DNA of 64,000 nucleotides from CAVZTX01 sp963778375. Lineage in GTDB: Bacteria > Chloroflexota > Ktedonobacteria > Ktedonobacterales > Ktedonobacteraceae. Below the pieces are notes generated by a model that saw only the letters and a program-made list of their open reading frames with translations, did no database searches and had not been told where the DNA came from. The translations under genes and the position numbers were made by a program. Position 1 is the stretch's first letter, and each line of letters starts with the position of its first letter. Of this stretch, positions 55,553-64,000 are shown in pieces. Where the stretch lies: contig CAVZTX010000030.1 in assembly GCA_963778375.1 (NCBI GenBank), positions 1 to 64,000 on the forward strand, written 5' to 3'.

Positions 55553-56863
55553 CTATGATAACAACAACCAGATGAGTAGAGCGCCAAGCAGTAACATGAA
55601 CGGTGTCACCAGTATACCTATTTTAAAGTAATCCAACCCTGATACATCAAGATTACGACGACGCAGAATCAAGAGCCATAGAACGGTGGCAAGCGAGCCA
55701 ACGGTCGTCAAATTTGGTCCTAGATCGCAGCCAAATATCGTTGCGGCAACGAAACCCAGGTGCGCCGACGGTGAAACATGCTGCACACCGTGCAACGCGG
55801 AGGTGAGCACTACCGCCATCGGCACATTATTAATCAAATTCGTCCCTAATGCAGCTCCTGCTGTCCCTACCATCACCGCACCAAAGGTACCGCCACCCGA
55901 AAGATGTACCAACAATTGCCCAAAAAGGGCAGTCAGGTTCGTGCCCTCAACGGCACGCACTACGATGAACATTCCCGCGATAAAACCGAAAATTGACCAT
56001 GAGATATGGCCACCTATATCTCGTAACGTGCTCTGTTTCCAGCGCAAGGCTCCCATTAAAAGCAATAATGCACCGGCCAACGCAACCAGCGAGATAGGAA
56101 ACTGTGTTGCCGAGGCTATTATGTATGTCAGAGCTACCAGAATCAATACTGTGCACGTATACCGAAAATAGCCCTTGTGCCGAATCGATTCCTCTGCTGA
56201 AGGAAGTCGTTTGGCATCAAACCGCCCCTTCAGTTGTTCGCGGTACAATAGAAAAAATGCAGCAGTGTTGAAGCCAATGACAACGAGGGCTGGTAAGAAC
56301 AGCAGGCGCAGAAAGGTCCAGAGATCGAGTCGAAACGCCGAGAGGACAATGATATTGATGGGATTGCTGACAGGCAGCAAGAACGAAGCGGTATCCGCTA
56401 TAAATGTGCAGGCAAAAAGAAAGGGAAGAACAGAGAGTCGCAGGCGAGTGACCAGCGTATAAACAATTGGTGTGAGAATTAGGGCAGTTGCATCATTGGA
56501 GAGGATCATTGATATGAGGCTACCCAGTAGAAACGTATTGAGCAACAGACGCCTTGTACTGCCGCCTGCAAGGCGAGCTGCTTGTGCTGCCAACCAATCA
56601 AATAACCCTGCTGCATCAACCAACGCTGATAAAGCCATCATGCCCAGAAAAAAGATGAAGACGTTCCAGTCACTCAGCAGCGTATGAATTGCATCCAGCG
56701 GTTTGATCAGTCCCAGCAGAAGGAGTAACACTGCCCCTGCCATCGCCACCATCGCTTCATTCGATTGAAACGGGCGGACCATGATGCCAATCAGTGTGAG
56801 TATGGCGATCGATGAAATGAGAAGCGTTGTGGTTAAAGCAGGTAAATGGAAGAGCAGAAACAT
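55553..56863 (-). CDS. arsB: ArsB-like anion efflux permease
   Basis: 436 residues with 11-12 membrane helices. Diagnostic blocks are SNDATALILTPIV, FIADTASFLLPVSNPINIIV, TNLINNVPMAVV and FGCDLGPNLTTVGSLATVLWLLIL, which follow E. coli ArsB. It should export arsenite or antimonite, alone or with ArsA. No arsR or arsC is adjacent; the UspA gene downstream suggests a general stress unit. AAAGGG lies about 10 bp before the ATG. An organic anion substrate (SLC13-like) is the alternative. Confidence 0.82.
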   Translation of the reverse strand: MFLLFHLPALTTTLLISSIAILTLIGIMVRPFQSNEAMVAMAGAVLLLLLGLIKPLDAIHTLLSDWNVFIFFLGMMALSALVDAAGLFDWLAAQAARLAGGSTRRLLLNTFLLGSLISMILSNDATALILTPIVYTLVTRLRLSVLPFLFACTFIADTASFLLPVSNPINIIVLSAFRLDLWTFLRLLFLPALVVIGFNTAAFFLLYREQLKGRFDAKRLPSAEESIRHKGYFRYTCTVLILVALTYIIASATQFPISLVALAGALLLLMGALRWKQSTLRDIGGHISWSIFGFIAGMFIVVRAVEGTNLTALFGQLLVHLSGGGTFGAVMVGTAGAALGTNLINNVPMAVVLTSALHGVQHVSPSAHLGFVAATIFGCDLGPNLTTVGSLATVLWLLILRRRNLDVSGLDYFKIGILVTPFMLLLGALLIWLLLS

Positions 56864-57020
56864 GTATAGAAAACCCTTTGATATAGAGAGCTAATGTATG
56901 AGCTATTAGTAATACGGGTCTGAGCATGAGAAGGAAACATCGATTAACCGCTTTTCGTCCAAACCATATTTTTGTAAAATAAAGCGGTGCACTATCTATA
57001 AATCCAGGAAAGGAGATGCT

Positions 57021-57926
57021 ATGCCGCTTTCACAAAGATACCATGACCTGATCTTACTCTTTCCCCAATTCCTCACTGCTCGTCGACGTGGATGGACGGG
57101 CCTGCAGTCCATTCTTCAAGCTAGTGGACTGGAACGGCCCCATTTCTTTCTGCTCAGAGCCATTGTCGAGGAAACCAATCCCGAAGAGAAGCTCAGTCGG
57201 CAAGAGATGGAAGGCCAGTTGTTTAATCCGTATTCCACCTTCAATCTAATCTTCGAAGCTTTGCCTCTTTTAGTAGAAAAAGGATACTTGCTAAATACAG
57301 ACGATAGCTATTTGGTCACGCCTCGCGGGAGTGCACTTATCGAGCAAACAGAGCAGGCTGTACGGAATTATGTGGTAACACTCACTCCACTTCCCTCTTC
57401 TGAGTTGAAATCCCTCGCAGCCATTTTAGAAGAGATTGCACAAAGGATGTGGCAGGCTGACGAACCGGCAATCAAAGCTCACCAGGCGCGATGTCACAGA
57501 CAGCCCTCGGTTACGACGGCTGCACCGATGGTTCATCTGGAAGCTGCTATCTTCGCCCTCTGGATGGCTCGTGATGATGCGCATATAGCTGCCTGGCGTG
57601 CCAAAGGGTTGAGCGGACCCCAGATGGATTTGCTCAGTCAACTCGCGTCGGGAGAAATAGAAACTTTACCTGCGTTGACTGCCGTACTAGAGAATACGCA
57701 GCATCCTGAGGATGTTATGCAAGGCATTACCAAGCTCAGTGAGGCTAGCTATGTGCTTGTTGAAGGGGAACGTGTCACTCTGACGGAAGCTGGAAGAAAG
57801 GTCCGAAGGGAGATTGAAGAGGAAACTGATCGTGTTTACTTCGTGCCTTGGCCGCCTCTAAGTGAGGATGAACTGGATAAAATATACTCCTCACTTAAAG
57901 GTGTTTGTGATGCTCTTCGCATGTAG
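57021..57926 (+). CDS. Winged-helix protein with two HTH-like halves, unknown role
   Basis: 301 residues. The N-terminal half has a MarR-like pattern (LQASGLERPHFFLLRAIVEE, LFNPYSTFNLIFEALPLLVEKGYLL, YLVTPRGSALIEQ). The second half repeats it (LSGPQMDLLSQLASG, VMQGITKLSEASYVLVEGERVTLTEAGRKVRREIEEETDRVYF). This duplicated layout resembles SCO6745-type helix-turn-helix proteins. AGGAG precedes the ATG. Likely regulator or DNA-binding protein. Encoded just upstream of smc in the same direction (111-bp gap). Confidence 0.7.
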   Translation: MPLSQRYHDLILLFPQFLTARRRGWTGLQSILQASGLERPHFFLLRAIVEETNPEEKLSRQEMEGQLFNPYSTFNLIFEALPLLVEKGYLLNTDDSYLVTPRGSALIEQTEQAVRNYVVTLTPLPSSELKSLAAILEEIAQRMWQADEPAIKAHQARCHRQPSVTTAAPMVHLEAAIFALWMARDDAHIAAWRAKGLSGPQMDLLSQLASGEIETLPALTAVLENTQHPEDVMQGITKLSEASYVLVEGERVTLTEAGRKVRREIEEETDRVYFVPWPPLSEDELDKIYSSLKGVCDALRM

Positions 57927-58037
57927 TGAAAATAGATATGTGAGTGAGGTCAAGCCACTCAACGCATTCCCTCGTCTATGGTATTATCGGTACCATCATC
58001 AAATACATTGAATTGAGTTGAAGGACGAGGGCAGGCG

Positions 58038-61000
58038 GTGTATCTCAAACGTTTGGAAATGCTGGGTTTTAAGAGTTTTGCCGTACGAACAATGCTCGAA
58101 TTTAGTACGGGCGTTACTGCTGTGGTGGGGCCGAATGGGGCCGGAAAATCGAATGTTGCCGACGCGGTACGCTGGGTGCTGGGCGAGCAGAGTATGCGCC
58201 AGTTGCGTGGCAAGAAAAGCGAAGACATCATCTTCGCAGGCGCACATGGCAAGGCTGCACTTGGCATGGCCGAGGTCTCTCTGACCATTGATAATAGTAC
58301 GGGCTGGGTGCCTTCAGAATATAGCGAGATCACAGTCACACGACGTAGTTATCGTTCGGGCGAAAATGAATATCTGATCAATAAGCAAAAGGTGCGCCTC
58401 AAAGACGTCGTATTGCTATTGGCTCAGGCGCGGATTGGACACGATTCGTATACAGTCGTTGGACAGGGGTTGATCGATGCAGCATTGAGTTTGCGTGCGG
58501 AAGAGCGCCGTGAGTTGTTTGAGGATGCGGCGGGCATTCGACCATTCCAGGTACAGCGGGCTGATGCAGAAAATCGACTGCGACAGACAGAGCAGAATCT
58601 GAATCGTTTGCGTGACATTGTTAGTGAGATCGAGCCTCGGCTGGAACCACTGGCAGAGCAGGCGCGGCGTGCTGTCGAGTTCCGTCAATTGAACAGCGAA
58701 TTGCAGGAAGTGTTACTCACCTGGTATGCCCTCCAGTGGCGACGTCTACGTGCCACCCAAGAGCGAGCTGATGCTGCCGAACAAGCGCAGGCACAGCAAG
58801 TACGCCAGTCGGAACAGGCTCTCTCACTCACCGATGAGCAGGCAAGTGTTTTGCGTGATAGGCGGCAAAGTGTCCATGCAGCTATTGCACAGGCTCGCAA
58901 GGCATGTGACGAGGCCGACGACTTTGTGCAGAAGGTCGAACGTGACCTTGCCGTCAGCCAGGAGCGTATCACCGGCTTAGAGCGGCAGCGTGGTGAACAG
59001 CAACAAGAAGAGCGACGCCTGCGTGAACGGCTCATTGCCGCTCAGCAGCACATCATCGACCTTGAAGAGCAGTGTGATCTCGCCGACGAAGCTTTGGATA
59101 CAGGTGCTGCATCTCTTGCTGCCCTGGAAGCCCAGGCAGCGCGAGCACAAAAAGAATATGAGATGGATGAACGACGTTTGCGTGCTTCCCAAAGCGATCT
59201 CATTCAAGTACAAGCCCGTCTCGGTGCCAGCCAGACGGATCTGGGACGACAGCAGAAACACCTGGGAGAGCGAAACAGCGCTCTGGCGGCACGCCGAGAG
59301 ACTATCTCGAAATCGCAGCAGGCATTGCGCCAGTTGGAGACACGCCTCTCTGAAGAACGGGCGCGCCTGGATAGAGCGCGTAACGAAGAGCACCAGGTGA
59401 CGCAGCGTAAACAGGCACTATCACGTGCCATCGCGGACGCGCAAGCAGAGATGGAACGCCAGAAATCTGCATTGGCAGATGTGGAACGCCAGCGCCGTAG
59501 CGTTTCTGATCGACTGAATATGCTCAAACAATGGCGTCAAAACCTGAGCGGCTATAGCGACGGAGTGCGTGCCTTGCTCCGTGCCCCAGCAGGCAAGGTG
59601 ACCGGTTTGATTGGTCCCATCCCACAGCTTGGTATCGCACCTGCTGGCCTTGAAATTGCGCTTGAGGCCGCGCTAGGTATATATTTACAAGCGGTTGTGG
59701 TCGAGTCAAGCGACGATGCGCATTCCTGTCTGGACTATTTGCGCATAGCTAAAGCCGGTAAGGTGATGGTTGTGTGGATGACGAGAGATGATAGACAAGA
59801 GGAAAACCTTGAGAAGATCGGCAGGCAGCAGCGAGCAGAGGACGTTGCGTTGGAACGCTTCCTGGAAAGTGTGCCGGCACTACAGGACCGGGTAGTAGGT
59901 CTTGCGTGGCGTTCCGTGCAATGCGAGCAACGTTATCTTCCCCTCTTTCATAAAATGCTGCGCGATGTTCTCCTGGTAAAAAACCTGGATGCTGCGCGCG
60001 AGCTACTGACCTCAGCGATGTCGTTACGTGCCACTTCCCCTGATACTTCCCCTTTTGAGAAAGTAGTAACGCTCAATGGTGAAGTCTTACATATTGATGG
60101 CTGGCTCACGGGTGGGAGCGGCAAGGATGGCGGCCAGCAGGGGTTACTGGCCTACGAGCGCGAGTTGCATGAACTGCCACAGCAACTGCACGAACATGTT
60201 GCCTTCATTGAGGAATTGAATAGCAGGATCAGTGAGGTACAGCGAAGCCAGGAGACACGGCGTATAGAGCAGGCTGGGATCGATAAAGAGCTACAAAAGG
60301 TTGTCACTCGCATCAATGAACTCAACAGAGCGGTTGCAACCACGCAGCGAGATGTAGAACGCCTGCAAACTGAGTTGCAACTATCGTCTTCGGTCGAACA
60401 GCAGTTAGCTGCCGAGATCGTTGGACTTGAGCAAGAGGTGCAGGCGGCAGCGGAACGTGTACAGACGCACGAGAAGTCCCAGCGTGAAATGGTTGGACTG
60501 GTCGAGGAACTCCAAGGAGAGGTCGAGGAACGTACTCTAGCGTATCGACGCCAGCAAGATGAACTTGGTCGTGCACGCACTGCGCTCGCTGTAAAGCGCC
60601 AGGAGGCAAAATCACTGCACCAGCAGTTAGTCACACAGCAGGCACAGATGCAAGACTTGAAATTGCAGGTTGAGCAGCAAGTGGCGCGTATCAAGGAAGC
60701 TGAGGAGCATCAACGGGCCTTACAGGAAGCTATTGCCTTACATCATACAGAACTCGACAAGGCGCGTACGCGTGCCAGTAGCTTGGCAGATGAATTGCGG
60801 ATGGCAGAGGAGCAGGCCGGTGAGGTCGATGCGCAGATCATGGCGCTGGAGCAACAGACGGTGCAGATGCGCCATACGATGGCCGAATTAGAGGTATCCT
60901 ATCGCCGCTGCCTGCTGGAAAGTCAAAAAGCACATGATGCCGCTGAAGCCTTGATGGAGCAACTCAATGAGGAAATGGGGATAACCGATCCGAAAGCGTT

Positions 61001-61805
61001 GAGCCGTTATGCTGTCTCGGTTGATACTCAACTTAATGGAGCACAGGAGGAAAATCTAGCTTCCTCGAACGATGAACTAGAAATCCTTACAGAGGAGGAG
61101 GAAACGCAGCTTCGAAAGTTACGTCGGCGCGTTGATAGCCTGCGTAGTCGTCTCAAAACGTTGGGTGGTTCCGATCCAGATGCACCGCAGCAATACGAAG
61201 AGACGCGCACACGCTACGAGTTCCTCTCGTCGCAGATTACAGACATGGAGCAGGCTGCTTTGCACCTGCATTCGATCATTGGGCAGCTTGACATAACAAT
61301 GGCACGCCAATTTGAAGCCACTTTCCAGGCCGTCAACGTCCGTTTCCGTGAACACTTCACAACGCTGTTCAATGGCGGCAGTGCGCGTCTGGAACTGACT
61401 ACTGCCAGGAGCGATGAGGATGATGGCTCTCTACCTTCTCCGATGCCTGGCGGTGTTGAGGTAATTGTACAGCCACCTGGGAAGAAAGTGCAGGATTTAT
61501 CGCTGCTCTCAGGGGGCGAACGAGCACTTGTTTCAGCAGCCCTCCTCTTTGCCCTCTTAGAAATCAATCCGCCGCCCTTCTGCCTGCTCGATGAGGTCGA
61601 TGCTGCGCTCGATGAATCGAACGTGACACGCTTCTGTGACATTCTGAAGCGCCTGGCGCAGCGCACCCAATTTATTGTGATCACCCATAACCGCGTAACG
61701 ATGATGGAGGCGCAGGTGATCTATGGTGTCTCAATGGGCGGTGATAGTATCTCACGTCTGCTTTCAATGAAGTTGGAAGAGGCTCGCGTTGCAGGCGATC
61801 GATAG
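58038..61805 (+). CDS. smc: Chromosome segregation protein SMC
   Basis: 1255 residues. N-terminal ATPase half: FKSF then Walker A GPNGAGKSN (residues 31-39) and Q-loop region VVGQGLID. Two long coiled coils (about 160-500 and 690-1060) flank the hinge at about 505-690 (GYSDGVRALLRAPAGKVTGLIGPI, GWLTGGSGKDGG). The C-terminal half has signature LSGGERALVSAALLFALL near 1157 and Walker B FCLLDEVDAALDESN. SMC forms a ring-like dimer with ScpA/ScpB that organises and segregates the chromosome. GTG start 58038. Intact over 3.8 kb, in contrast to the left part of the window. Confidence 0.96.
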   Translation: MYLKRLEMLGFKSFAVRTMLEFSTGVTAVVGPNGAGKSNVADAVRWVLGEQSMRQLRGKKSEDIIFAGAHGKAALGMAEVSLTIDNSTGWVPSEYSEITVTRRSYRSGENEYLINKQKVRLKDVVLLLAQARIGHDSYTVVGQGLIDAALSLRAEERRELFEDAAGIRPFQVQRADAENRLRQTEQNLNRLRDIVSEIEPRLEPLAEQARRAVEFRQLNSELQEVLLTWYALQWRRLRATQERADAAEQAQAQQVRQSEQALSLTDEQASVLRDRRQSVHAAIAQARKACDEADDFVQKVERDLAVSQERITGLERQRGEQQQEERRLRERLIAAQQHIIDLEEQCDLADEALDTGAASLAALEAQAARAQKEYEMDERRLRASQSDLIQVQARLGASQTDLGRQQKHLGERNSALAARRETISKSQQALRQLETRLSEERARLDRARNEEHQVTQRKQALSRAIADAQAEMERQKSALADVERQRRSVSDRLNMLKQWRQNLSGYSDGVRALLRAPAGKVTGLIGPIPQLGIAPAGLEIALEAALGIYLQAVVVESSDDAHSCLDYLRIAKAGKVMVVWMTRDDRQEENLEKIGRQQRAEDVALERFLESVPALQDRVVGLAWRSVQCEQRYLPLFHKMLRDVLLVKNLDAARELLTSAMSLRATSPDTSPFEKVVTLNGEVLHIDGWLTGGSGKDGGQQGLLAYERELHELPQQLHEHVAFIEELNSRISEVQRSQETRRIEQAGIDKELQKVVTRINELNRAVATTQRDVERLQTELQLSSSVEQQLAAEIVGLEQEVQAAAERVQTHEKSQREMVGLVEELQGEVEERTLAYRRQQDELGRARTALAVKRQEAKSLHQQLVTQQAQMQDLKLQVEQQVARIKEAEEHQRALQEAIALHHTELDKARTRASSLADELRMAEEQAGEVDAQIMALEQQTVQMRHTMAELEVSYRRCLLESQKAHDAAEALMEQLNEEMGITDPKALSRYAVSVDTQLNGAQEENLASSNDELEILTEEEETQLRKLRRRVDSLRSRLKTLGGSDPDAPQQYEETRTRYEFLSSQITDMEQAALHLHSIIGQLDITMARQFEATFQAVNVRFREHFTTLFNGGSARLELTTARSDEDDGSLPSPMPGGVEVIVQPPGKKVQDLSLLSGGERALVSAALLFALLEINPPPFCLLDEVDAALDESNVTRFCDILKRLAQRTQFIVITHNRVTMMEAQVIYGVSMGGDSISRLLSMKLEEARVAGDR

Positions 61806-62531
61806 TTACCTGACGATCATGATCTCATCCAGTGGCTTTTTTGATAGGACTGGGACACGACAATCCTGAGCGGGATAACCTACCGGTAAAACTACGAATG
61901 GTTTCTCATTGCGTGGGCGACCTAGCAACTCCCGAAGGATGCCCATCGGACTCGGTGTATGTGTCAGCACTGCAAGCCCTGCTTGATGGAGGCTGGCAAT
62001 CAGCAACCCTACAGCGATGCCTACCGATTCGGTCGTATAGTAGTGTTTCACGTGTGTTTCTGCAGATTTTTCTCCTGTTGCGTCTGCGAGAGGGTTAAGG
62101 CTCAGTCCATAGTCTTCTTTGAAGACGACAATCAGGTAAGGAGCGATTTCAAGAAACTCCTTATGCCAATCGGTTCCCAGGGATGCCAGAGCGGCTAGCC
62201 ATTCTGCGGGGAAGCGGTGTTCGTAATTCTCACGTTCTTCTTTCTCGACGGCTTCACGGATACGCCGCTTCAGATCAGGATTTCTCACAACGACGAAGCG
62301 CCATGGTTGTTGATTAGCGCCGGAAGGTGCTGTGGCGGCTGTAGCAATAGCATTCTCGATCAGATCGAAAGGTACAGGATCAGGGGCGAAGGCACGAATA
62401 GAGCGACGATGCCGCATGCTAGTAAGGAAGGCTCGCGAACGTTGTAGTGCTTCCTCCGATTCAAGGCGCTTGAATTCTAGTGGCACAAATGGGTAGTTGC
62501 TGGTAGCTTCACCGCTGACTGCCTCGCTCAT
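61806..62531 (-). CDS. Nitroreductase-fold flavoprotein, iodotyrosine-deiodinase-like
   Basis: 241 residues. FMN-binding RRSIRAF near residue 43, TAPSGANQQPWRFVVV, TESVGIAVGLLIASLHQAGLAVLTHTPSPMG and LPVGYPAQD. The active-site lid has Glu99, Tyr103 and Lys124 at the same spacing as the human IYD residues that bind the amino-acid part of halotyrosine (E157, Y161, K182, from memory). It may therefore dehalogenate halotyrosines or reduce related aromatic amino acids. AAGGAGA precedes the ATG. Convergent with smc, with adjacent stops. Confidence 0.83.
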   Translation of the reverse strand: MSEAVSGEATSNYPFVPLEFKRLESEEALQRSRAFLTSMRHRRSIRAFAPDPVPFDLIENAIATAATAPSGANQQPWRFVVVRNPDLKRRIREAVEKEERENYEHRFPAEWLAALASLGTDWHKEFLEIAPYLIVVFKEDYGLSLNPLADATGEKSAETHVKHYYTTESVGIAVGLLIASLHQAGLAVLTHTPSPMGILRELLGRPRNEKPFVVLPVGYPAQDCRVPVLSKKPLDEIMIVR

Positions 62532-62635
62532 GAGAAATCTCCTTCGTGTATGCGTAAACTAATTTATGGTAACCCGGGCGTTTAGCAGATAGTATAATAT
62601 ATCCGGAGAAAAGGAAACGCAGCCAGGAGGGAAAA

Positions 62636-62803
62636 ATGGCGCATCTGCTAGACCTACTCCTAAACGCCTTTTTTGACTTGCTACCTGCCATTGCGGAGTA
62701 CATGGGATTCAAACGAATGCAGCAAGACGTTGAGGATACTATTCTAGTTGCACGAAGTAAGCATGAGCAAAAGGAGAGTATGAAGGGGAAAATTCTTTCA
62801 TGA
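62636..62803 (+). CDS. 55-residue small protein
   Basis: Reads MAHLLDLLLNAFFDLLPAIA, then a charged C-terminal helix rich in Lys, Glu and Gln (KRMQQDVEDTI). A textbook AGGAGGG lies 5 bp before the ATG, and a TATAAT (62593-62598) sits about 40 bp upstream. The amphipathic hydrophobic N-terminus suggests membrane-surface binding. No family recognised. Encoded between the nitroreductase (divergent) and the 5S rRNA gene. Confidence 0.55.
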   Translation: MAHLLDLLLNAFFDLLPAIAEYMGFKRMQQDVEDTILVARSKHEQKESMKGKILS

Positions 62804-62839
62804 CTTATTACTGGCTCTGAAATTTCGTTGAAAAAGCTA

Positions 62840-62868
62840 TTGACAGGATGTTGGAAGTGTAGTAATAT
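62840..62868 (+). promoter_or_regulatory. Promoter of the 5S rRNA gene
   Basis: TTGACA (62840-62845), 17 bp, TAATAT (62863-62868). About 30-40 bp upstream of the mature 5S start, leaving a short leader for processing. Confidence 0.65.
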
Positions 62869-62904
62869 ACACCATGTTAAAGGAACCGCCTGTATGTGCA
62901 GGTG

Positions 62905-63022
<118 letters not shown>

Positions 63023-63025
63023 CAC

Positions 63026-63047
63026 CCGCCCACATAGGCGGTTTTTT
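63026..63047 (+). terminator. Intrinsic terminator after 5S rRNA
   Basis: CCGCC-CACATA-GGCGG stem-loop followed immediately by six T residues, directly after the 5S 3' end. Confidence 0.85.
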
Positions 63048-63093
63048 CGTGGCCTGTTGTAGTTGTGGGCCATTGTAGTTTTTAGAGGAAGAT

Positions 63094-63579
63094 ATGTTTA
63101 AGCCGGTTCTAGCGACACTGGGCTATATTTTATCGCCGGAGGGCAGCCAGGTATTAATGATACACCGCAATAAAAGGCCGGACGATTTGCATTTTGGTAA
63201 ATACAATGGCCTGGGTGGACGACTGGAAGTGGATGAAGATATTGTGAGCGGAATGCGCCGCGAAATTCACGAGGAGTCCGGGCTGATAGCGGATCACACC
63301 ATTTTACGCGGCACGATCTCCTGGCCAGGCTTTGGCAAAAATGGCGAGGACTGGTTTGGATTTATCTTCCGCGTTGAAAGCTGGCATGGTGAGATGCAGC
63401 CGGGTAATCATGAAGGCACGCTAGAGTGGGTGCCGCTCAATGCAATCTATACCTTATCGCTTTGGCCCAGCGATCGCCACTTTTTACCAATGGTCTTCGA
63501 TGATGATCCCCGGCTCTTTCACGGCTGTATGCCTTATTCCAATGGCAAGATGGTGAGTTGGAGTTACCAGCGGGTCTAA
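63094..63579 (+). CDS. NUDIX hydrolase (8-oxo-dGTP diphosphatase-like)
   Basis: 161 residues. NUDIX box at GGRLEVDEDIVSGMRREIHEESGL (G-x5-E-x7-REUxEExGU), preceded by HRNKRPDDLHFGKYNGLGG, as in MutT/MTH1-type enzymes that hydrolyse oxidised purine nucleotides. A C-terminal extension (LFHGCMPYSNGKMVSWSY) is typical of the 8-oxo-dGTP group. Lies 46 bp after the 5S terminator. A purine-rich GAGGAAG precedes the ATG. Stop overlaps that of the convergent aminotransferase gene. Confidence 0.87.
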   Translation: MFKPVLATLGYILSPEGSQVLMIHRNKRPDDLHFGKYNGLGGRLEVDEDIVSGMRREIHEESGLIADHTILRGTISWPGFGKNGEDWFGFIFRVESWHGEMQPGNHEGTLEWVPLNAIYTLSLWPSDRHFLPMVFDDDPRLFHGCMPYSNGKMVSWSYQRV

Positions 63580-64000
63580 ATAGTCCGTAATGCTTGCATC
63601 AGTGAATCGATTTCCTCCTCAGTATTGTAAAAACCTGTTGAGATGCGCAATGCCTTGGTGGAAGGAATGTTACGAATATAGATATTGTGGTTGTCTCGCA
63701 ACGTATTCACAACCTCAGTCACATCGCGGCCTTCAAGGGTGAACGAGACTAAACCACTTGCTCCGGGTTCTGGTGTGAGCATAGTGATACCGGGAAGTCT
63801 TTGAAGTGCATTATAGGCGTAGGTGCTGAGCGAGGAAATGCGCTCAAACAGCCACTCGTGGCTAACCGTCTCCTCCAGCCACTTTAGTACGGTCGATTGA
63901 CCCAATAAGGCAGCCGTTTGTCGACCGCCTGCCTCAAAACGTTGGGCATGCTTGTGCAGCTCCCATTCCACGTCTTCCTCATGTTTGATGGAAAAGTAGC
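63576..64000 (-). CDS. Class V aminotransferase / cysteine desulfurase-like, 5' partial
   Basis: Only the C-terminal 141 residues are inside the window; the frame is open to the right edge, so the start and the PLP-lysine lie beyond it. Visible: RFEAGGRQTAALLGQ, a small-domain segment (GLVSFTLEGRDVTEVVNTLRDNHNIYIRN) and the terminal ALRISTGFYNTEEEIDSLMQALR, which is the fold-type I class V pattern shared by cysteine desulfurases and isopenicillin-N-epimerase-like enzymes. The reaction cannot be decided from this part. Confidence 0.8.
   Translation of the reverse strand, partial: YFSIKHEEDVEWELHKHAQRFEAGGRQTAALLGQSTVLKWLEETVSHEWLFERISSLSTYAYNALQRLPGITMLTPEPGASGLVSFTLEGRDVTEVVNTLRDNHNIYIRNIPSTKALRISTGFYNTEEEIDSLMQALRTI

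Overview
The window looks like chromosomal DNA of a Chloroflexota bacterium, most probably class Ktedonobacteria. This is inferred from gene content: KdpBC with a kinase-less KdpD, CHAP proteins, large NB-ARC/TPR LuxR regulators, twin-arginine cysteine-rich proteins and Thr/Pro-rich anchored proteins. No rRNA long enough to place it was used. GC content is moderate, promoters resemble the sigma-70 consensus, and Shine-Dalgarno motifs are mostly AGGAG-like. No tRNA, CRISPR array or intact insertion sequence was recognised.

Layout. (a) 1-9.2 kb is a potassium and ion island: kdpB (cut by the window edge), kdpC, the N-terminal half of kdpD, a Na/Ca-exchanger-family gene, a second KdpD-like piece (DUF4118 + GAF) without a kinase, a CHAP protein and a KimA-type K+ importer. 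(b) 9.2-18.1 kb holds an NTF2-like protein, an anchored Pro-rich protein, a MoxR ATPase with a VWA protein, rsmG and an ABC-2 exporter triad. (c) 18.2-27.6 kb is an L-fucose utilisation locus. A minus-strand operon (mutarotase, L-fuconate dehydratase, SDR, aldo/keto reductase, lactonase) diverges from a GntR regulator that is followed by an RbsB/A/C-type ABC importer. A shared operator candidate lies between the two arms. (d) 27.7-38.2 kb is a minus-strand run: HAD phosphatase, LURP-one protein, GH63-like glycosidase, JAMM protease, zinc-ribbon lipoprotein-like protein, membrane spermidine-synthase-like protein, purA, nucleotidyltransferase and methyltransferase. (e) 38.2-47.3 kb holds a kinase remnant, a catalytically dead resolvase-domain protein in an operon with an ATP-grasp ligase, a PadR regulator and two tandem LuxR-type AAA/TPR regulators. 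(f) 47.6-51.4 kb is an array of three cysteine-rich Tat-leader proteins that ends exactly on a truncated acyl-CoA synthetase. (g) 51.6-57 kb holds a radical SAM gene whose annotated stop is a UGA followed by codons for A-E-P, plus YggX, a formyltransferase, a response regulator, UspA and ArsB. (h) 57-64 kb holds a winged-helix protein, smc, an iodotyrosine-deiodinase-like nitroreductase, an orphan 5S rRNA with its own promoter and terminator, a NUDIX hydrolase and a class V aminotransferase that runs off the window.

The most interesting item is the radical SAM gene at 51612-53039. Reading through its UGA gives a Cys-Sec-Ala-Glu-Pro tail, the signature I recall for the CUAEP-tail radical SAM selenoprotein family. 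Hairpin-forming sequence lies directly downstream, and the gene is translationally coupled to a YggX-like protein. The cysteine-rich Tat array is second.

Caution on sequence quality. About a dozen genes between 1.6 and 30.4 kb, including the normally essential purA, carry single-base frameshifts, and the glycosidase at 36.4 kb has an in-frame nonsense codon. The region from 38 to 64 kb, including the 3.8-kb smc and two 2.8-kb regulators, is clean. Many of the lesions may therefore be assembly or sequencing errors rather than biology. No searches were run; family assignments come from reading the translations.
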